A stretch of 64,000 nt of DNA from Streptomyces parvus (GCF_014648875.1 NZ_BMRY01000004.1:186001-250000), one strand, 5' to 3'; numbered from the stretch's first letter, positions 1 to 9,411 are shown. Numbers and translations: made by a program. The notes: generated from the sequence alone by a model not told the origin.

Positions 1-426
1 GGTGAGCGCCTCCGCGAGCTCCTCCGGGACGGCCAGCGGGTCGGGCCGGTGCAGCAGCAGGACGTCGACCGCGTCGGTCCGCAACCGGGCGAGGCTCTCC
101 TCCACCCGGCGCAGCACGCTCGGGCCGCGCAGGTCGTACAGTCCTGGCCGGCCCTCCTCGGGGAGCCGGATGCCGACCTTGGTCTGGAGGGTGATCCGGT
201 CGCGCAGCCCCGGGGTCCGGGACAGCACCTCGCCGAAGACGGCCTCGGACTTGCCGTACCGGTAGATGTCGGCGTGGTCGAAGGCGGTGATACCGGTGTC
301 GAGCGCCGCCTCCACCGCGGCCTCGGCGCGGGCGATGTCGCCGGGGCCGTACGGCAGGGTGTCCCAGTCGCCGCCGAGCCCCATGCAGCCGTACACCAGA
401 CGTTGGCCGCGGGCGCCTTTCGTCAT
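1..426 (-). CDS. aldo/keto reductase, 3' end cut by window edge
   Basis: The first 142 residues of an NADPH-dependent aldo/keto reductase. The translation shows the TIM-barrel start (VYGCMGLGGDW), the catalytic Asp/Tyr region (TAFDHADIYRYGKSE), the catalytic Lys strand (LQTKVGIRL) and the His strand (VDVLLLHRPDPL). The C-terminal half lies outside the window. ATG at 426 has an AGGAGG Shine-Dalgarno about 10 nt upstream, and the gene follows the GMC oxidoreductase by 32 nt, so it is probably the third gene of a leftward operon with that oxidoreductase and a PfkB kinase. The substrate is probably a sugar or polyol aldehyde or ketone, judged only from the neighbours. Confidence 0.88.
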   Translation of the reverse strand, partial: MTKGARGQRLVYGCMGLGGDWDTLPYGPGDIARAEAAVEAALDTGITAFDHADIYRYGKSEAVFGEVLSRTPGLRDRITLQTKVGIRLPEEGRPGLYDLRGPSVLRRVEESLARLRTDAVDVLLLHRPDPLAVPEELAEALT

Positions 427-458
427 GCGCGTCGGTCCTCCTGGGCCGGTGCCGCGGT

Positions 459-1946
459 TCATGAGCCGGTCACGGCGGCCGCCAGCATCTCGGCGACGGC
501 CAGGACGGGCAACTGCGTGTTGGCTGCGGGCACCGTCGGCAGTACGGACGCGTCCGCCACCCGCAGGTTCGCCACACCGTGCACCCGGCCCTCACCGTCC
601 ACCACCGCGGACGGATCGGCGGCGGGTCCCGTCGAGCACGTCCCCACCGGATGCCAGTACGTGCCGAGGCGGGCACGCAGCTCCGCCTCGGGCAGCTCGT
701 GAGCGGGCGGGCCCTCCGGCAGCGCGGCAAACCCCTTCATAGCTGTGGACGCGGCGAACCGGCGGGCGGTCGCCAGCCCTGACCGGAGCACGGCCACGTC
801 GCGCCCCTCCGGATCCGACAGGAACGCCGGATCGATCGCGGGCGACTCGTCCGGGTCGGCGGACCGCAACCACACCCTGCCCCGGGAGACGGGCTTCACG
901 AGGAAGGCCGACACCCCCGCCTCGTACCGGCCCGGGGGAAGGGAGCCGAAGAGCGGCGGCCCCGCGGAGGGAAGGATGTGCAGGTCCCAGCCGTCCGCGG
1001 GGGCGTGTTCGCTCGCCGCGCGGACGAGCACACGGTTGACGTACAGCTCACCGGCGCGCTCCTTCTCCGCCAGGGCCGCGTCCAGCTCCGGGGTCGGCAC
1101 GAGCGGCAGGAAGACGCCGGGCTGGTCGCTCAGGTTCGCCCCCACGCCGGGCAGGTCGACCGCCGGGTCGATGCCGATGTCCTGCAGCCGGTCGGCCGGG
1201 CCTATGCCGCTGCGCATCAGCAGCGACGGGGAACCGAAGGTCCCGGAGGCCACCACGTACAGTCCCGCGCGGAGGGTGCGCGGCACGCCGCAGGCACGCA
1301 CGACGACACCCTCCACCCGGCCATCGCGCAGGATCAGCCGGTCGGCGACGGAGTCCCCGAGCACCGTGAGGTTCGGACGCCGGCGGGTGTCCGCGTCGAG
1401 ATAGGCCAGCGCGGCGTTCCAGCGCCGGCCGTCCACGGAGTTGATCAGGGGGAGGCCGTGACCGGGCGGGCCGGGCAGGCTCATGTCGACCTCCTGGTGA
1501 CCGAGTTCCCTGGCCGCCTCGAGGGCGGCCCGGCTCCACGGGGAAAGTTCGCGGTCGGGCACCTCGCGCAGACCCATCCGCCGTACGGCCGCGGTGCGGT
1601 ACGGCTCCATGGCCGCGAAGCTCCAGCGGCGCCCACCCGAACGCTCCCACTCGACGTGGTCGGCGGCCGAACCCCAGGTGTTCCAGCAGCCGTTGACGCA
1701 GGACGAGCCGCCGATCACGCGGCCTCGAAACCGATGGACCGGCACATTGCGCTCCCACACGTCCTCGCGGGGGAGCGCCCGGGAGTCGAGCGTCCTGGCC
1801 GGCCAACCGCTCGGGTCCGGTCCGTAGTCTGGCCCCGCCTCGACGAGGCAGACGGAGCGCCCGGCGTCCTCGCTCAGCCGGGAGGCCAGGACACAGCCGG
1901 CCACGCCTCCGCCCAGGACGACGACGTCGTAGGAGCCGGCGGTCAC
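459..1946 (-). CDS. GMC-family FAD-dependent oxidoreductase
   Basis: A 495-residue glucose-methanol-choline oxidoreductase, probably acting on an alcohol. The N-terminus has the dinucleotide-binding loop (VVLGGGVAGCVLASRLSED) and the FAD contact RVIGGSSCVNG. The C-terminus has the catalytic HPVGTCSTG segment and the family tail (DASVLPTVPAANTQL). It starts with GTG at 1946, inside a GTGA overlap with the stop codon of the upstream PfkB kinase, so the two are translationally coupled. A longer open frame continues upstream but antisense to the kinase, so the GTG is the sensible start. An aldo/keto reductase follows. Together they suggest oxidation and phosphorylation of a sugar or polyol; the substrate cannot be read from sequence. 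Confidence 0.9.
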   Translation of the reverse strand: MTAGSYDVVVLGGGVAGCVLASRLSEDAGRSVCLVEAGPDYGPDPSGWPARTLDSRALPREDVWERNVPVHRFRGRVIGGSSCVNGCWNTWGSAADHVEWERSGGRRWSFAAMEPYRTAAVRRMGLREVPDRELSPWSRAALEAARELGHQEVDMSLPGPPGHGLPLINSVDGRRWNAALAYLDADTRRRPNLTVLGDSVADRLILRDGRVEGVVVRACGVPRTLRAGLYVVASGTFGSPSLLMRSGIGPADRLQDIGIDPAVDLPGVGANLSDQPGVFLPLVPTPELDAALAEKERAGELYVNRVLVRAASEHAPADGWDLHILPSAGPPLFGSLPPGRYEAGVSAFLVKPVSRGRVWLRSADPDESPAIDPAFLSDPEGRDVAVLRSGLATARRFAASTAMKGFAALPEGPPAHELPEAELRARLGTYWHPVGTCSTGPAADPSAVVDGEGRVHGVANLRVADASVLPTVPAANTQLPVLAVAEMLAAAVTGS

Positions 1947-2881
1947 TCGGTGTCCTTCGCGGCGGACCGGGGGCCGGTGAGCTCGGCGACCTCGTCGACC
2001 AGGGCGGCGCGGCCGATGGCGTCGCTCCCGGTGGCCGGCACGGTACAGGCGTAGGCCCCGGCGACGGCGCCGTGGAGGGCGCACCGTCGCGGGTCCTCCC
2101 CCGCGAGGTGGGCGAAGAGGAAGCCGGAGGCGTAGGCGTCGCCCGCGCCGTTGGAGTCCACCACCGGTTCGCGTGGGGAGACGGCGGGGATGTGGACGAG
2201 GCCGTCGTCGGCGGTGAGCAGGTAGGAGCCCTCGGCGCCCGCGGTGGCGACGACGACTTCGGCCCGGCCCCGCTCCAGGATCCGGCGCATGGTCCGCTCC
2301 GGATCGGGCAGGGCGGTGGTGGAGACGAAGACGATGTCGGCACCGTACGCGAAGGCCTCGTGGTACGGGTTCTCCCCGTCCCAGTTGTGCAGGTCCGTGG
2401 AGACGGTGAGGCCGGCCTCGCGCAGCAGGGGCAGGGTGAAGGCGCAGGGGTAGGTGATGGAGACGTGCGCGTGGCGGCTTGCCGCGGCCAGCTTCCGGAT
2501 CAGGTCGTCGGGGAGGCGGTCGGACTCCTGCGAGCGGCTGTCGTCGTAGAGCGACAGCCTGCGGCCGTCCGGGCTCACGAGGTTGACGGCCCGCTTCGTA
2601 CCGCCGGGCAGCGGGACCTCGGTGAAGTCGATGCCCCTGTTTCGGTGGAACGCGCGGATGAGATCGCCCGACGGGTCGTCGCCGATCATGTCGACGTGGT
2701 GGGTGCGCAGCCCCAGGGCGCTGAGGCCGAGCGCCACGAAGTCCCCGGTCTGGCCCGCCCGGGTCTCGATGCCGGGTCGGATCATGTAGCTGTCGGCGTA
2801 CGGAAGGGGGAGCTCCGGGACGTACACGATCGTGTCGACGCCCGACCCTCCCAGGACGAGGACGTCGTAGTCGCTGCTCAT
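1943..2881 (-). CDS. PfkB-family carbohydrate kinase
   Basis: A 312-residue ribokinase/PfkB-type sugar or nucleoside kinase. The N-terminal signature is VLVLGGSGVDTIVYVPELPL, the lid and substrate region follows, and the C-terminal motif GAGDAYASGF supplies the anion hole and catalytic Asp. ATG at 2881 is preferred over the upstream in-frame ATG because an AGAGGA ribosome site lies 7 nt before it. First gene of a leftward operon with the GMC oxidoreductase and aldo/keto reductase. Its upstream region holds TTGC-rich repeats that resemble a motif in front of the nearby amylase gene, consistent with carbohydrate control. The phosphate acceptor is not predictable. Confidence 0.9.
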   Translation of the reverse strand: MSSDYDVLVLGGSGVDTIVYVPELPLPYADSYMIRPGIETRAGQTGDFVALGLSALGLRTHHVDMIGDDPSGDLIRAFHRNRGIDFTEVPLPGGTKRAVNLVSPDGRRLSLYDDSRSQESDRLPDDLIRKLAAASRHAHVSITYPCAFTLPLLREAGLTVSTDLHNWDGENPYHEAFAYGADIVFVSTTALPDPERTMRRILERGRAEVVVATAGAEGSYLLTADDGLVHIPAVSPREPVVDSNGAGDAYASGFLFAHLAGEDPRRCALHGAVAGAYACTVPATGSDAIGRAALVDEVAELTGPRSAAKDTE

Positions 2882-2964
2882 GGCTGTTCCTCTCGCGTGC
2901 AGGTGTTTCAACTACCGCGGATCGCAGATGAGTCAAGCAGTCGGCGATCACGGTCTGCAAGATA

Positions 2965-2980
2965 TTGCGGAAGGTTGCAG
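2965..2980. promoter_or_regulatory. candidate LacI-type operator upstream of pfkB kinase
   Basis: TTGCGGAAGGTTGCAG on the plus strand, inside a run that also holds GCAAGATATTGC and ATCTTGC arms. Thirteen of its 16 bases match a segment upstream of the amylase gene (TTGCGGAAAGTTACAG on the minus strand). LacI-family regulators of Streptomyces sugar genes often bind TTGC/GCAA-type repeats. The role here is inferred from position and similarity only. Confidence 0.35.
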
Positions 2981-3004
2981 GAAGATCTTGCGTCCTGGAG
3001 GCGT

Positions 3005-3342
3005 TCATGGAGCGCGCGTGGCTTCTGCCTGCTCTGGGGCGCGCGGGCCCCATGGCTGGATCCACGGGTCCGGCCACATCTCGGTCGTGGCGAGCAGAGG
3101 GTAGAGGGTCGCGCCGTCGATGCCCGACTGGTTCGTCGACCGTTGTGCATCGCGCGGCTTGTGCAGGGCGAGGCCGGCCCGGAAGGTCTCGCGCCGCACG
3201 GCAGGCTTGAGCGGTCCTATGATGCTCAACTCGCTTGCGACGGGCGTCGTACGAGATCGTTCCTCGGCCAGGCCGTAAGCGGTGACGTGCAGTGCGCGCC
3301 GCCGGTGGGCGAGTTGGGCGGTCAGGGCCGTGCGCTGACAGC
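3005..3342 (-). pseudogene. deleted DinB/DUF664 gene relic
   Basis: The minus-strand translation keeps both ends of the DinB/DUF664 proteins found intact at 6836 and 7708. The N-terminal part reads RTALTAQLAHRRRALHVTAY then ASELSI. The C-terminal part reads GIDGATLYPLLATTEMWPDPW. The middle, including the block HLIEETARHGGHAD seen in the intact copies, is missing (roughly 90 residues), and no start codon remains in frame upstream. The frame is still open through the join, so the deletion was in frame or is recent. It is the third copy of this family within about 5 kb. Confidence 0.7.
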
Positions 3343-3401
3343 GCCAGGGATGGGGTGGGACCGCTCGCGAGCGCTGTCGCGGGCGGTGTTGTCCCAGGAG
3401 C

Positions 3402-3439
3402 CGCGGGCGGGTACCGGCGTCGGCCGGTACCCGCCCGCG
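3402..3439 (-). terminator. strong hairpin terminator of the amylase gene
   Basis: A perfect 17-bp GC-rich stem (left arm beginning CGCGGGCGGGTACC) with a 4-nt loop (GTCG), about 10 nt beyond the amylase stop codon. It has no U-tract, as is common in Streptomyces. Confidence 0.8.
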
Positions 3440-3449
3440 TGCGAGAGGG

Positions 3450-5513
3450 TCAGCTGCGCCAGGTGTCGTTCAGTGTGATCTTGCCGTCGGCGGGGACGGT
3501 GGCGGTGCGGTCGGCGCCGCTCTCCCAGGTGACGTTGCCGGAGGCGTCCTTGCGGATGTACTTGTACGTGAAGGACGTGCCGGCGGGCAGCTTCACGTCG
3601 AGCTTCCATACCGGGTAGGCGGCGGGGTCGAGCTTGAGGGCCGCCGCGGGTGCCCAGCTGCCGAGGGCGGTGTGGTTGCCGACGACGTAGATGTTCTGGC
3701 CGGGTGCGGTGGTGGCGTTGACCGCGAAGGACGCGCCGGTTTCGGTCTGCTGGGTGTTGCAGGGGTTGCCCGTGCCGACGGTGCCGTTCTTGACCGTGAT
3801 GTCCCCGGTGCCGAGGGCGTAGTCGGTGCCGTTGTTGCTGTCCCAGGTGCCGGAGCCGTTGTTGAAGGCGGCCTTGAGGCCGGTGGCGGAGCCGAGGGTG
3901 ATGCTCTTCTTCACCCAGCCCGCGCACGCGCTTTCCATGGCGATGCCGGGGGCCGTGGTCCAGGTGCCGCCGGTGGGGGCGTAGTGGATGTTGTGGGCGG
4001 GCCAGTTCTTGTCGGTGCTGTAGTAGACGGTGGCCGTGTTGTCACCCGGCTTGTCCGGGGCCTTCGCGCCGATGTGGATGGCGACGGCGTCGTTGCCGCC
4101 GATGGTGGCGGTGAACTTGCCGTCCGTGCCGACGGTGTACGTGGTGCCGGTGCAGGCGCCGCTGGTGGTCGGGTCGCCGTGCTGGACGTCGCAGTAGATT
4201 CCGGCGGGGAGGGAGGTCTGGAAGGTCTGGGTGAGGGATCCTCCCTCGTGGTTGACGGCGACGAACGCCTTGGTGCCGCGGCCGAAGGCGATGGCGTTGT
4301 TGCCGTTGTCCCACCAGTTGGTGAGGCCGGTGCCCTCGGAGACGTTGCGGAAGGCCACCATGTTGGCGATCTGGCGCCAGGCGTGCTGGCAGCTCCAGCC
4401 GTCGCTGTAACAGGCTCGGACGTTGCCCCCGTTGGGGGCGCCGGCGTCCCGGTTGGCGAACTCGTACCCGGAGTGGACGGACGGAGCGCCGTAGGGGTGG
4501 GCGAGCATGAAGACGTGGGCGAGCGTGTAGTTGGCGCCGTCGCGGTAGCTCAGGCCGGAGCCGTTGCGCTCGGTGTCGTGGTTGGCGACCATGGCGCCGC
4601 TCTTGCCGGAGGCCATGTAGCCCCAGGCCTCACCAAAGTTCTTGAGGTAGGACAGCTTCTCGCCGGTCAGGGTCCGCTTGAGGTCGGTGGTGTAGCGGAA
4701 CTCCTGGACGTCGCCGGTGGCCAGGTACTCGCCAGGCGAGACGGCCTCGCCCGCGCCGTGGATGGCCTCCTGCATCCAGTGGACGCTCTGGTCGGTGAGC
4801 TTGCCGCGGATGGCGGCGAGGTCGGTGGCGGGTATGTGCTTGACGGCGTCCATGCGGAAGCCGTCGACTCCCAGGGACGTGAGGTCGTTGAGGTAGCCGG
4901 CGATCCTGCCGCGGACGTAGTCACTGCTGGTCTTGAGGTCGGACAGCGAGGGCTGCCCCGTCTCACCGAGTTCGCACTCCTGCACGTTGTAGCGGTCGGA
5001 GTAGTTGCTGCCGATGGGGCGGCGGCAGCTGTTGAAGTCGGCGTCCCCGTAGGTGCCGGGGTAGGTGTACTTGCTGTACTGCGTGCCGGCGGTACCGGTG
5101 CCCGAGCCGGACGTCATGTGGTTGATCACGGCGTCGACGACGACCTTCACGCCGGCGCCGTGGCAGGTGTCGACCATGTTCTTGAAGGCGGTGCGGTCGC
5201 CGAGCGGGCCCTGGATCTTGTAGCTGACGGGCTGGTAGGCGGTCCACCAGGCGCTGCCCTGGATGCGCTCCTGCGGCGGGGAGACCTGCACGTACCCGTA
5301 GCCCTTGGGGCCGAGGGTGCGCGTGCATTCGCGGGCGATCGAGTCGAAGTTCCACTCGAACAGGACGGCGGTGACTTTCTTGTCGCCGTTGGCGGTCGGC
5401 GCGGCGGCCGCCGGCTGGGCGGACACGGTCAGGGCGGTGGTCAGGCCCAGGATCAGGCCGGCACCCGCCAGAGCGGCGGACATGCGTCTGGAGGCAGATA
5501 CGGTCGAGCTCAT
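3450..5513 (-). CDS. secreted alpha-amylase, GH13 with CBM25 and CBM20
   Basis: A 687-residue extracellular alpha-amylase. A signal peptide covers about residues 1-38 (hydrophobic core then AQPAAAAP). The GH13 catalytic domain shows region I (DAVINHM), region II with the nucleophile Asp (GFRMDAVKH), a candidate region III acid (Glu in MQEAIHG) and region IV (VANHDTER). After an all-beta domain C, residues about 475-570 resemble CBM25 ([18 protein letters not shown]) and about 585-687 are a CBM20 starch-binding domain ([15 protein letters not shown], ending NDTWRS). It would hydrolyse raw starch outside the cell. It is monocistronic, with a strong terminator downstream and TTGC/GCAA repeats upstream that fit carbohydrate-dependent control. 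Confidence 0.96.
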   Translation of the reverse strand: MSSTVSASRRMSAALAGAGLILGLTTALTVSAQPAAAAPTANGDKKVTAVLFEWNFDSIARECTRTLGPKGYGYVQVSPPQERIQGSAWWTAYQPVSYKIQGPLGDRTAFKNMVDTCHGAGVKVVVDAVINHMTSGSGTGTAGTQYSKYTYPGTYGDADFNSCRRPIGSNYSDRYNVQECELGETGQPSLSDLKTSSDYVRGRIAGYLNDLTSLGVDGFRMDAVKHIPATDLAAIRGKLTDQSVHWMQEAIHGAGEAVSPGEYLATGDVQEFRYTTDLKRTLTGEKLSYLKNFGEAWGYMASGKSGAMVANHDTERNGSGLSYRDGANYTLAHVFMLAHPYGAPSVHSGYEFANRDAGAPNGGNVRACYSDGWSCQHAWRQIANMVAFRNVSEGTGLTNWWDNGNNAIAFGRGTKAFVAVNHEGGSLTQTFQTSLPAGIYCDVQHGDPTTSGACTGTTYTVGTDGKFTATIGGNDAVAIHIGAKAPDKPGDNTATVYYSTDKNWPAHNIHYAPTGGTWTTAPGIAMESACAGWVKKSITLGSATGLKAAFNNGSGTWDSNNGTDYALGTGDITVKNGTVGTGNPCNTQQTETGASFAVNATTAPGQNIYVVGNHTALGSWAPAAALKLDPAAYPVWKLDVKLPAGTSFTYKYIRKDASGNVTWESGADRTATVPADGKITLNDTWRS

Positions 5514-5571
5514 ACGGCGGCTCCCGAAGGGGGGTGGGGATACGCGTCGCGGAGGTTACGAGCCCCTCGTT

Positions 5572-5600
5572 CAGCAAAACATTGCTGTAACTTTCCGCAA
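5572..5600 (-). promoter_or_regulatory. candidate operator region of the amylase gene
   Basis: Two overlapping elements lie 60-90 nt before the amylase start. One is an inverted repeat CAGCA-N6-TGCTG (5572-5587). The other is TTGCGGAAAGTTACAG on the minus strand (5585-5600), which resembles the motif upstream of the PfkB kinase. Streptomyces amylase promoters are commonly controlled by a LacI-family MalR/Reg1 repressor; which element is bound here is inferred. Confidence 0.4.
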
Positions 5601-5639
5601 GCGTCTGAAAGTTAGGGGCGTCCGTAGCGTCGGGTCAAG

Positions 5640-6835
5640 ACCTCAAGCGCGACCGTCTCGCTCGCTGACACCGGATCAGCAACTTCCCACCGAGCCGCAT
5701 GAGCCTGGGAGCTGGGCGGGGGTGCGCCCAGGAGCCGGGGCGCGCTCTGCGTCGCTTCCTGAAATTCCGCCCGGCATTGCCGCCGTCCGGTCTCCGTTCC
5801 TGCGGCTCCGGCGAGAGTCGCCCAGTGGGGGTACCGGAGCCTGACAGGCGTGGGGCGCCGAAGCCGTCTGACTGCGAACCCTGTTGATGGTGACCGCCGC
5901 GCCGGGGCTTCGGAGGAAGCGCTGCAGCCGACGGAGCCGGACGCGTCTCCAGTGGCAGGCGCCGCGCCGGGTCCGTAGTGCGGGAAGGGCCTCGCGTGAA
6001 GGGGCGTCCACCAGGTCGTACCAGCCGGCGAATCGCATGCCGTTCGTCAAGTCGTCGTACGGGCTGCGGTTCTCGTGGGCGACCGGACGCTGGAGGGTGG
6101 TCCGGGTGGTTTATTCGGGGCGCTGCAGGCGACCTGGCCCAAGAGGTCGGCCAACCGATGGAAGACGTCGATGGGCATGCCGTCCACAGTGAGGAGGTCC
6201 ACGACTTGGCGAGCGGCCGGGACGGGTAGGCGTCGGGAGTGCCCGAGCGCGGGGCGTACGCGTCATCGGCACCACCTCGGCCCGTAACCAGGAGGCCGTC
6301 AGCGCCCTGGGAGCGCTGCCCGTCGACTGCCGGGACGACGGGCAGCCCGCCCCGGGTCACGCAGGCGCTCCAACTGCTTTGTGACAGAACCATCAAGGCG
6401 CAGAGCGACCTCGTGTACCCGCTGCTCAGGCGGCAACCGACCGTGGCAGCGCAGGTGAAGTCGCAGGTTCCGGTGTGACGCCAGGGGTTGGCCGGGACGG
6501 CACTGCCGGCGGCTTGTCAGCACGTCCTGGCCGCCCTCGAGGAGGCCGCGCGTCGTCGCTGCGTCTGACGGTCACGATGGCGGGGAGAGTGTGGCCAGGC
6601 AGTGCTCGGCGGGGCTCCGGTGTAGGCACCGTCGGCGTAAACGAACCCCGACCGATGGCGGGCGTCGACCACCTGAGCGAGCAGTGCCTTCGCGGTAGGC
6701 GGTCACCCGGCCGAGGTGGGTCATGCGGTCGGGTTCGCTTATGCGGTTGGATGACCGGTCGCAAGTCGTACCCGACGCAGGCTCCTGACCAGCGTAGGAC
6801 GCTAATCGAGGCCGCCAATCGATCGGCACTTGCTG
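5640..6835. other. gene-poor stretch with possible decayed coding
   Basis: About 1.2 kb with no convincing intact gene. Two minus-strand stretches look like worn coding sequence: one near 5950-6070 reads HENRSPYDDLTNGMRFAGWY, and one near 6600-6680 reads ALLAQVVDARHRSGFVYADG, which loosely recalls the strand around a catalytic Asp of IS4/IS5-type transposases. Neither can be extended without stops or frame changes. Given the clear IS5 wrecks at 8.4-10 kb, this is probably the left part of the same degraded zone. Confidence 0.35.
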
Positions 6836-7423
6836 TCAGCCGACGCTCGGGGACGCAGGCTCCCACGGCTGGCCCCATGGGTCAGGCCACGCCTCGGCCG
6901 CGGCGAGCAGCGAGTCGAAGGTCGCGCCGTCGAAGCTCTCGCGGATGACGTCGGCGTGGCCGCCGTGCCGTGCCGTCTCCTCGATCAGGTGCAGCAGAAC
7001 CCATCGGATCGACCATTCCCTGACTTCTGCGGGAATCCATGGAGCCCCCTGCGGCACCGGAACGGCTTGCCCGAGGTCCGGAATACCGGCGATCACCGCG
7101 TCAGTCCGATCGGCCGCCTCGGCGTACGCGGCCAGGACCTCGGCAAGGGTCTCGTTCGGGGCGAGCCTGAACTCGTCCGCGTCCGACTCGTCTGCTTTTC
7201 GCCGCGTCCCGTGCCGCTGAAGGATGAGGTCGGTCCAGAAGGTCTCACACCGTGCGGCGTGCTTGATCAGACCGCCGATGCTCAGCTCGCTGGCAGAAGC
7301 CGCCCTGCGGGCCTGCTCCTCGGTCAGACCGTGAGTGGTGACCCGTAGCGCGCGCCGCTGGTGGGCCAGGTAGGCGGTCAGTGCTGTGCGCTCATCGGCG
7401 ACGGGCGAGACGACTCTCGGCAT
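6836..7423 (-). CDS. DinB/DUF664 family protein (copy 1)
   Basis: A 195-residue four-helix-bundle protein of the DinB/mycothiol-transferase superfamily. The metal-ligand histidines expected of the fold can be placed in GGLIKHAARCE (about residue 55) and LIEETARHGGHADVIRE (about residue 155). The C-terminus ends with the family-like WPDPWGQPW. Such proteins bind a divalent metal, and some use mycothiol or other low-molecular-weight thiols to modify or detoxify substrates; the actual reaction is unknown. It is transcribed divergently from a close paralogue (copy 2) over a 284-bp gap, which implies a local duplication followed by inversion. Confidence 0.88.
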   Translation of the reverse strand: MPRVVSPVADERTALTAYLAHQRRALRVTTHGLTEEQARRAASASELSIGGLIKHAARCETFWTDLILQRHGTRRKADESDADEFRLAPNETLAEVLAAYAEAADRTDAVIAGIPDLGQAVPVPQGAPWIPAEVREWSIRWVLLHLIEETARHGGHADVIRESFDGATFDSLLAAAEAWPDPWGQPWEPASPSVG

Positions 7424-7671
7424 GGTTGGCCCTTCGCGGAGTGCAAGTTCTTGCAGCAGGCTTGATTACGACCCTACTGCCGCTTCCCGGCCGGCGTACA
7501 CCGGGCCGATCGGCCGATCCTCCATCGCCCGCGGCGTCGAAGGGCCCGATGGGCCCCGATCCGGAAGTCGACGACGTGCACGTGTGGGACGCCGACTGGC
7601 GATGCAGGGCACGCGGACGGCGGCACGCCTTGGCCTTGCGAAAAAGTTTGAAATTCCTTTCATGGAAGGGT

Positions 7672-7702
7672 TGACCGACCCTTTCTCCAGAAGGGAGGGT
7701 CA
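7672..7702. promoter_or_regulatory. inverted repeat overlapping the RBS of DinB copy 2
   Basis: TGACCGACCCTT and AAGGGAGGGTCA form a 12-bp imperfect inverted repeat (two mismatches) around a 7-nt centre. The right arm contains the GGGAGG ribosome site of the gene that starts at 7708. It could be an operator, or an RNA hairpin masking the RBS. Confidence 0.35.
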
Positions 7703-7707
7703 GCCCC

Positions 7708-8298
7708 ATGCCCGCACACGTACCGCCGATCGCCGACGAGCGCGAAGGCCTGCTCGCCTACCTCACCCAGCAGCGCCAAGCCCTGCGCGCCACCGCCCAT
7801 GGGCTGACGGACAATCAGGCGAGGGTGACGCCCACCGCCAGTGAACTGAGCATCGGCGGCCTCATCAAACACGCCGCTCGATGCGAGGCCGGCTGGACCG
7901 ACCTCATCCTCCAACGGCAGCGCGGCCAGCAGCGGACGGCGGACGAGAGCGACTCCGCCGAATTCGCGCTCACCGCGGAGGAGACGCTCGCCGATGTACT
8001 GGACCAGTACGAGGCCGCGGCCCGGGAGACGGACGCTGTGGTCGCCGAAATCGCCGATCTCGGCCAGGCCGTGCCCGTCCCACAAGGACTGCCATGGTTC
8101 CCCGCAGACGTGAAGAACTGGTCCGTTCGCTGGGTGCTGCTGCACCTCATCGAGGAAACCTCCCGACATGGCGGTCACGCCGACATCATCCGCGAAACCA
8201 TCGACGGTGCCACCCTGTTCCCGCTGCTGGCCGCCGCCGAACAATGGCCCGACCCATGGTTCCAGCCCTGGCAGGGCCCGACCGAAACGACAGCGTAG
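7708..8298 (+). CDS. DinB/DUF664 family protein (copy 2)
   Basis: A 196-residue paralogue of the divergent gene at 6836-7423. It shares the start (PIADEREGLLAYLTQQRQAL), the segment ELSIGGLIKHAARCE, the histidine block HLIEETSRHGGHADIIRE and the ending WPDPWFQPW. ATG at 7708 follows a GGGAGG ribosome site. The family is a metal-binding four-helix bundle related to mycothiol-dependent transferases and DinB; the substrate is unknown. Two intact copies plus a deleted third copy lie within 5.3 kb, next to IS wreckage. Confidence 0.9.
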   Translation: MPAHVPPIADEREGLLAYLTQQRQALRATAHGLTDNQARVTPTASELSIGGLIKHAARCEAGWTDLILQRQRGQQRTADESDSAEFALTAEETLADVLDQYEAAARETDAVVAEIADLGQAVPVPQGLPWFPADVKNWSVRWVLLHLIEETSRHGGHADIIRETIDGATLFPLLAAAEQWPDPWFQPWQGPTETTA

Positions 8299-8401
8299 GC
8301 GGCTATTGTCTTTGTGGGCTTGAGGGCGCCGGCGCCGGGCTGGTTCACCCTCACGAAGAGTGTGGCCGGGCCAGGCGGCGTGCCATGAGCTGTGTCATCG
8401 A

Positions 8402-8844
8402 TCAGTGGACCTCGGCCTCCGGCTCCACGATGCCGGCCGAGGTGGCCTTCACTCCCATCAGCCGACCAAGAGTGGCGATCACGGCGGGACACCTGCGGTC
8501 ATTGATCGGCTTGCCGCCGTCGAAGCCGCGAGTGTAGGCGCCGACGACGGCGTCCACCTCGACGGACTGGGAGTCGATCACGCCCCCGATCGGCTCCGGA
8601 TCCCGCCCGGCCCGCTCGCGGATTCTGCGGCGGAGCCGATCGTGGAACTCCATGATCGGACCGAGGTCGCGCACGGGGCGGAAGAAGGCGTAGACCCGGT
8701 CTCACTGTGGGAGATCGGCCAGCATGGGCCGCCATTCTGTTCCGTTGTCGACAATCTAGCGGACCGCATCCATCACTTCGGCTGTCCGCAGCCAGTCAGG
8801 CACGGGCAGCAGCGGCAGACCATCGCCCACTCCGCATCTGACAT
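8402..8844 (-). pseudogene. IS5-family transposase relic
   Basis: The minus strand carries the N-terminal half of an IS5-family (DUF4096/DDE) transposase. It starts MSDAEWAMV, then after a 1-nt frameshift reads LLPVPDWLRTAEVMDAVR, an in-frame TAG, IVDNGTEWRPMLADLPQ, a TGA, then DRVYAFFRPVRDLGPIMEF. A long clean stretch follows with the first catalytic Asp region (GGVIDSQSVEVDAVVGAYTR). The C-terminal catalytic part is gone, so the element is dead. Confidence 0.75.
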
Positions 8845-9411
8845 GGCCGTCGGGTAGTGAGAGTGCAACTCGGTTCCAGGTGAGGCGTATGCCGTCGGGT
8901 CGCAGAGATGGAGTCGGAGCGAGATTCTCGACAGCGCATGGCCTCGGATATCGCCCGACCGTGCGTCAGCGGTCGCGCGTAACGCCCATCGTGCACGTAA
9001 CGCACAACGATCTCGCGGCCGTTTTGCGGCTCGCCTGTCGCTGACCTGCGGTTTCCTTTGACCTGTTTTGTCTAGACCTGTTTCTTGTGACCCATCATGT
9101 GGAGTGCGTCGCGATCCTTGAGCCGGCCGATAAGGACCGTTGACCTGTGGCTTTACTCGGTGTGCGGGATGTGCGCCATGCGCGCCACGGGCGAAATCCT
9201 GACGCGCAGATGACGCTCTCCGAGGTGTCTCGACGCTCATGTGACGCTCGTTCTGATGGAGCGTCGGGTGCATCTCGGGATGCTGTGACCTGGGCTGCAG
9301 TGGGTTCGCTTGTTGGCGCGTACGGTGTGTGCCACGTCCGACCGTGTACCCGCGACGTTCGAGGAAGGTGGCGATGCCACCGTGCCGAGCGATTCACCGT
9401 CGCCTTAGAGG
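8845..9411. other. intergenic debris between two IS5 relics
   Basis: No intact gene is seen. The stretch contains a 66-bp block (9088-9153) that recurs at 30913-30978 (described separately). The plus-strand sequence around 9403-9420 (GAGGTCATCTCATTTGG) looks like the terminal repeat of an IS427-type element next to the following transposase relic. Confidence 0.45.
9088..9153. repeat. 66-bp dispersed repeat, copy A
   Basis: About 83% identical to 30913-30978. Ten of the eleven differences between the copies are single substitutions, mostly spaced by multiples of three, as expected of coding DNA. On the plus strand both copies read (V/M)THHVECVAILEPADK then D/G, R and a stop. On the minus strand both read GQR(S/P)LSAGSRIATHST and a stop. 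The strand therefore cannot be decided. Both copies lie beside transposase relics, so the block may be the tail of a mobile-element gene. Confidence 0.55.

Noticed and set aside
1947..3077. An N-terminal extension of the GMC oxidoreductase frame
   Set aside because: The extra residues are an Arg/Pro-rich reading of the PfkB gene in another frame. The GTG at 1946 in a GTGA overlap explains the true start.
5640..6400. A 253-residue minus-strand ORF
   Set aside because: Composition is Arg/Pro/Ser-rich throughout, with no start signal or domain. Adjacent frames contain the only protein-like pieces.
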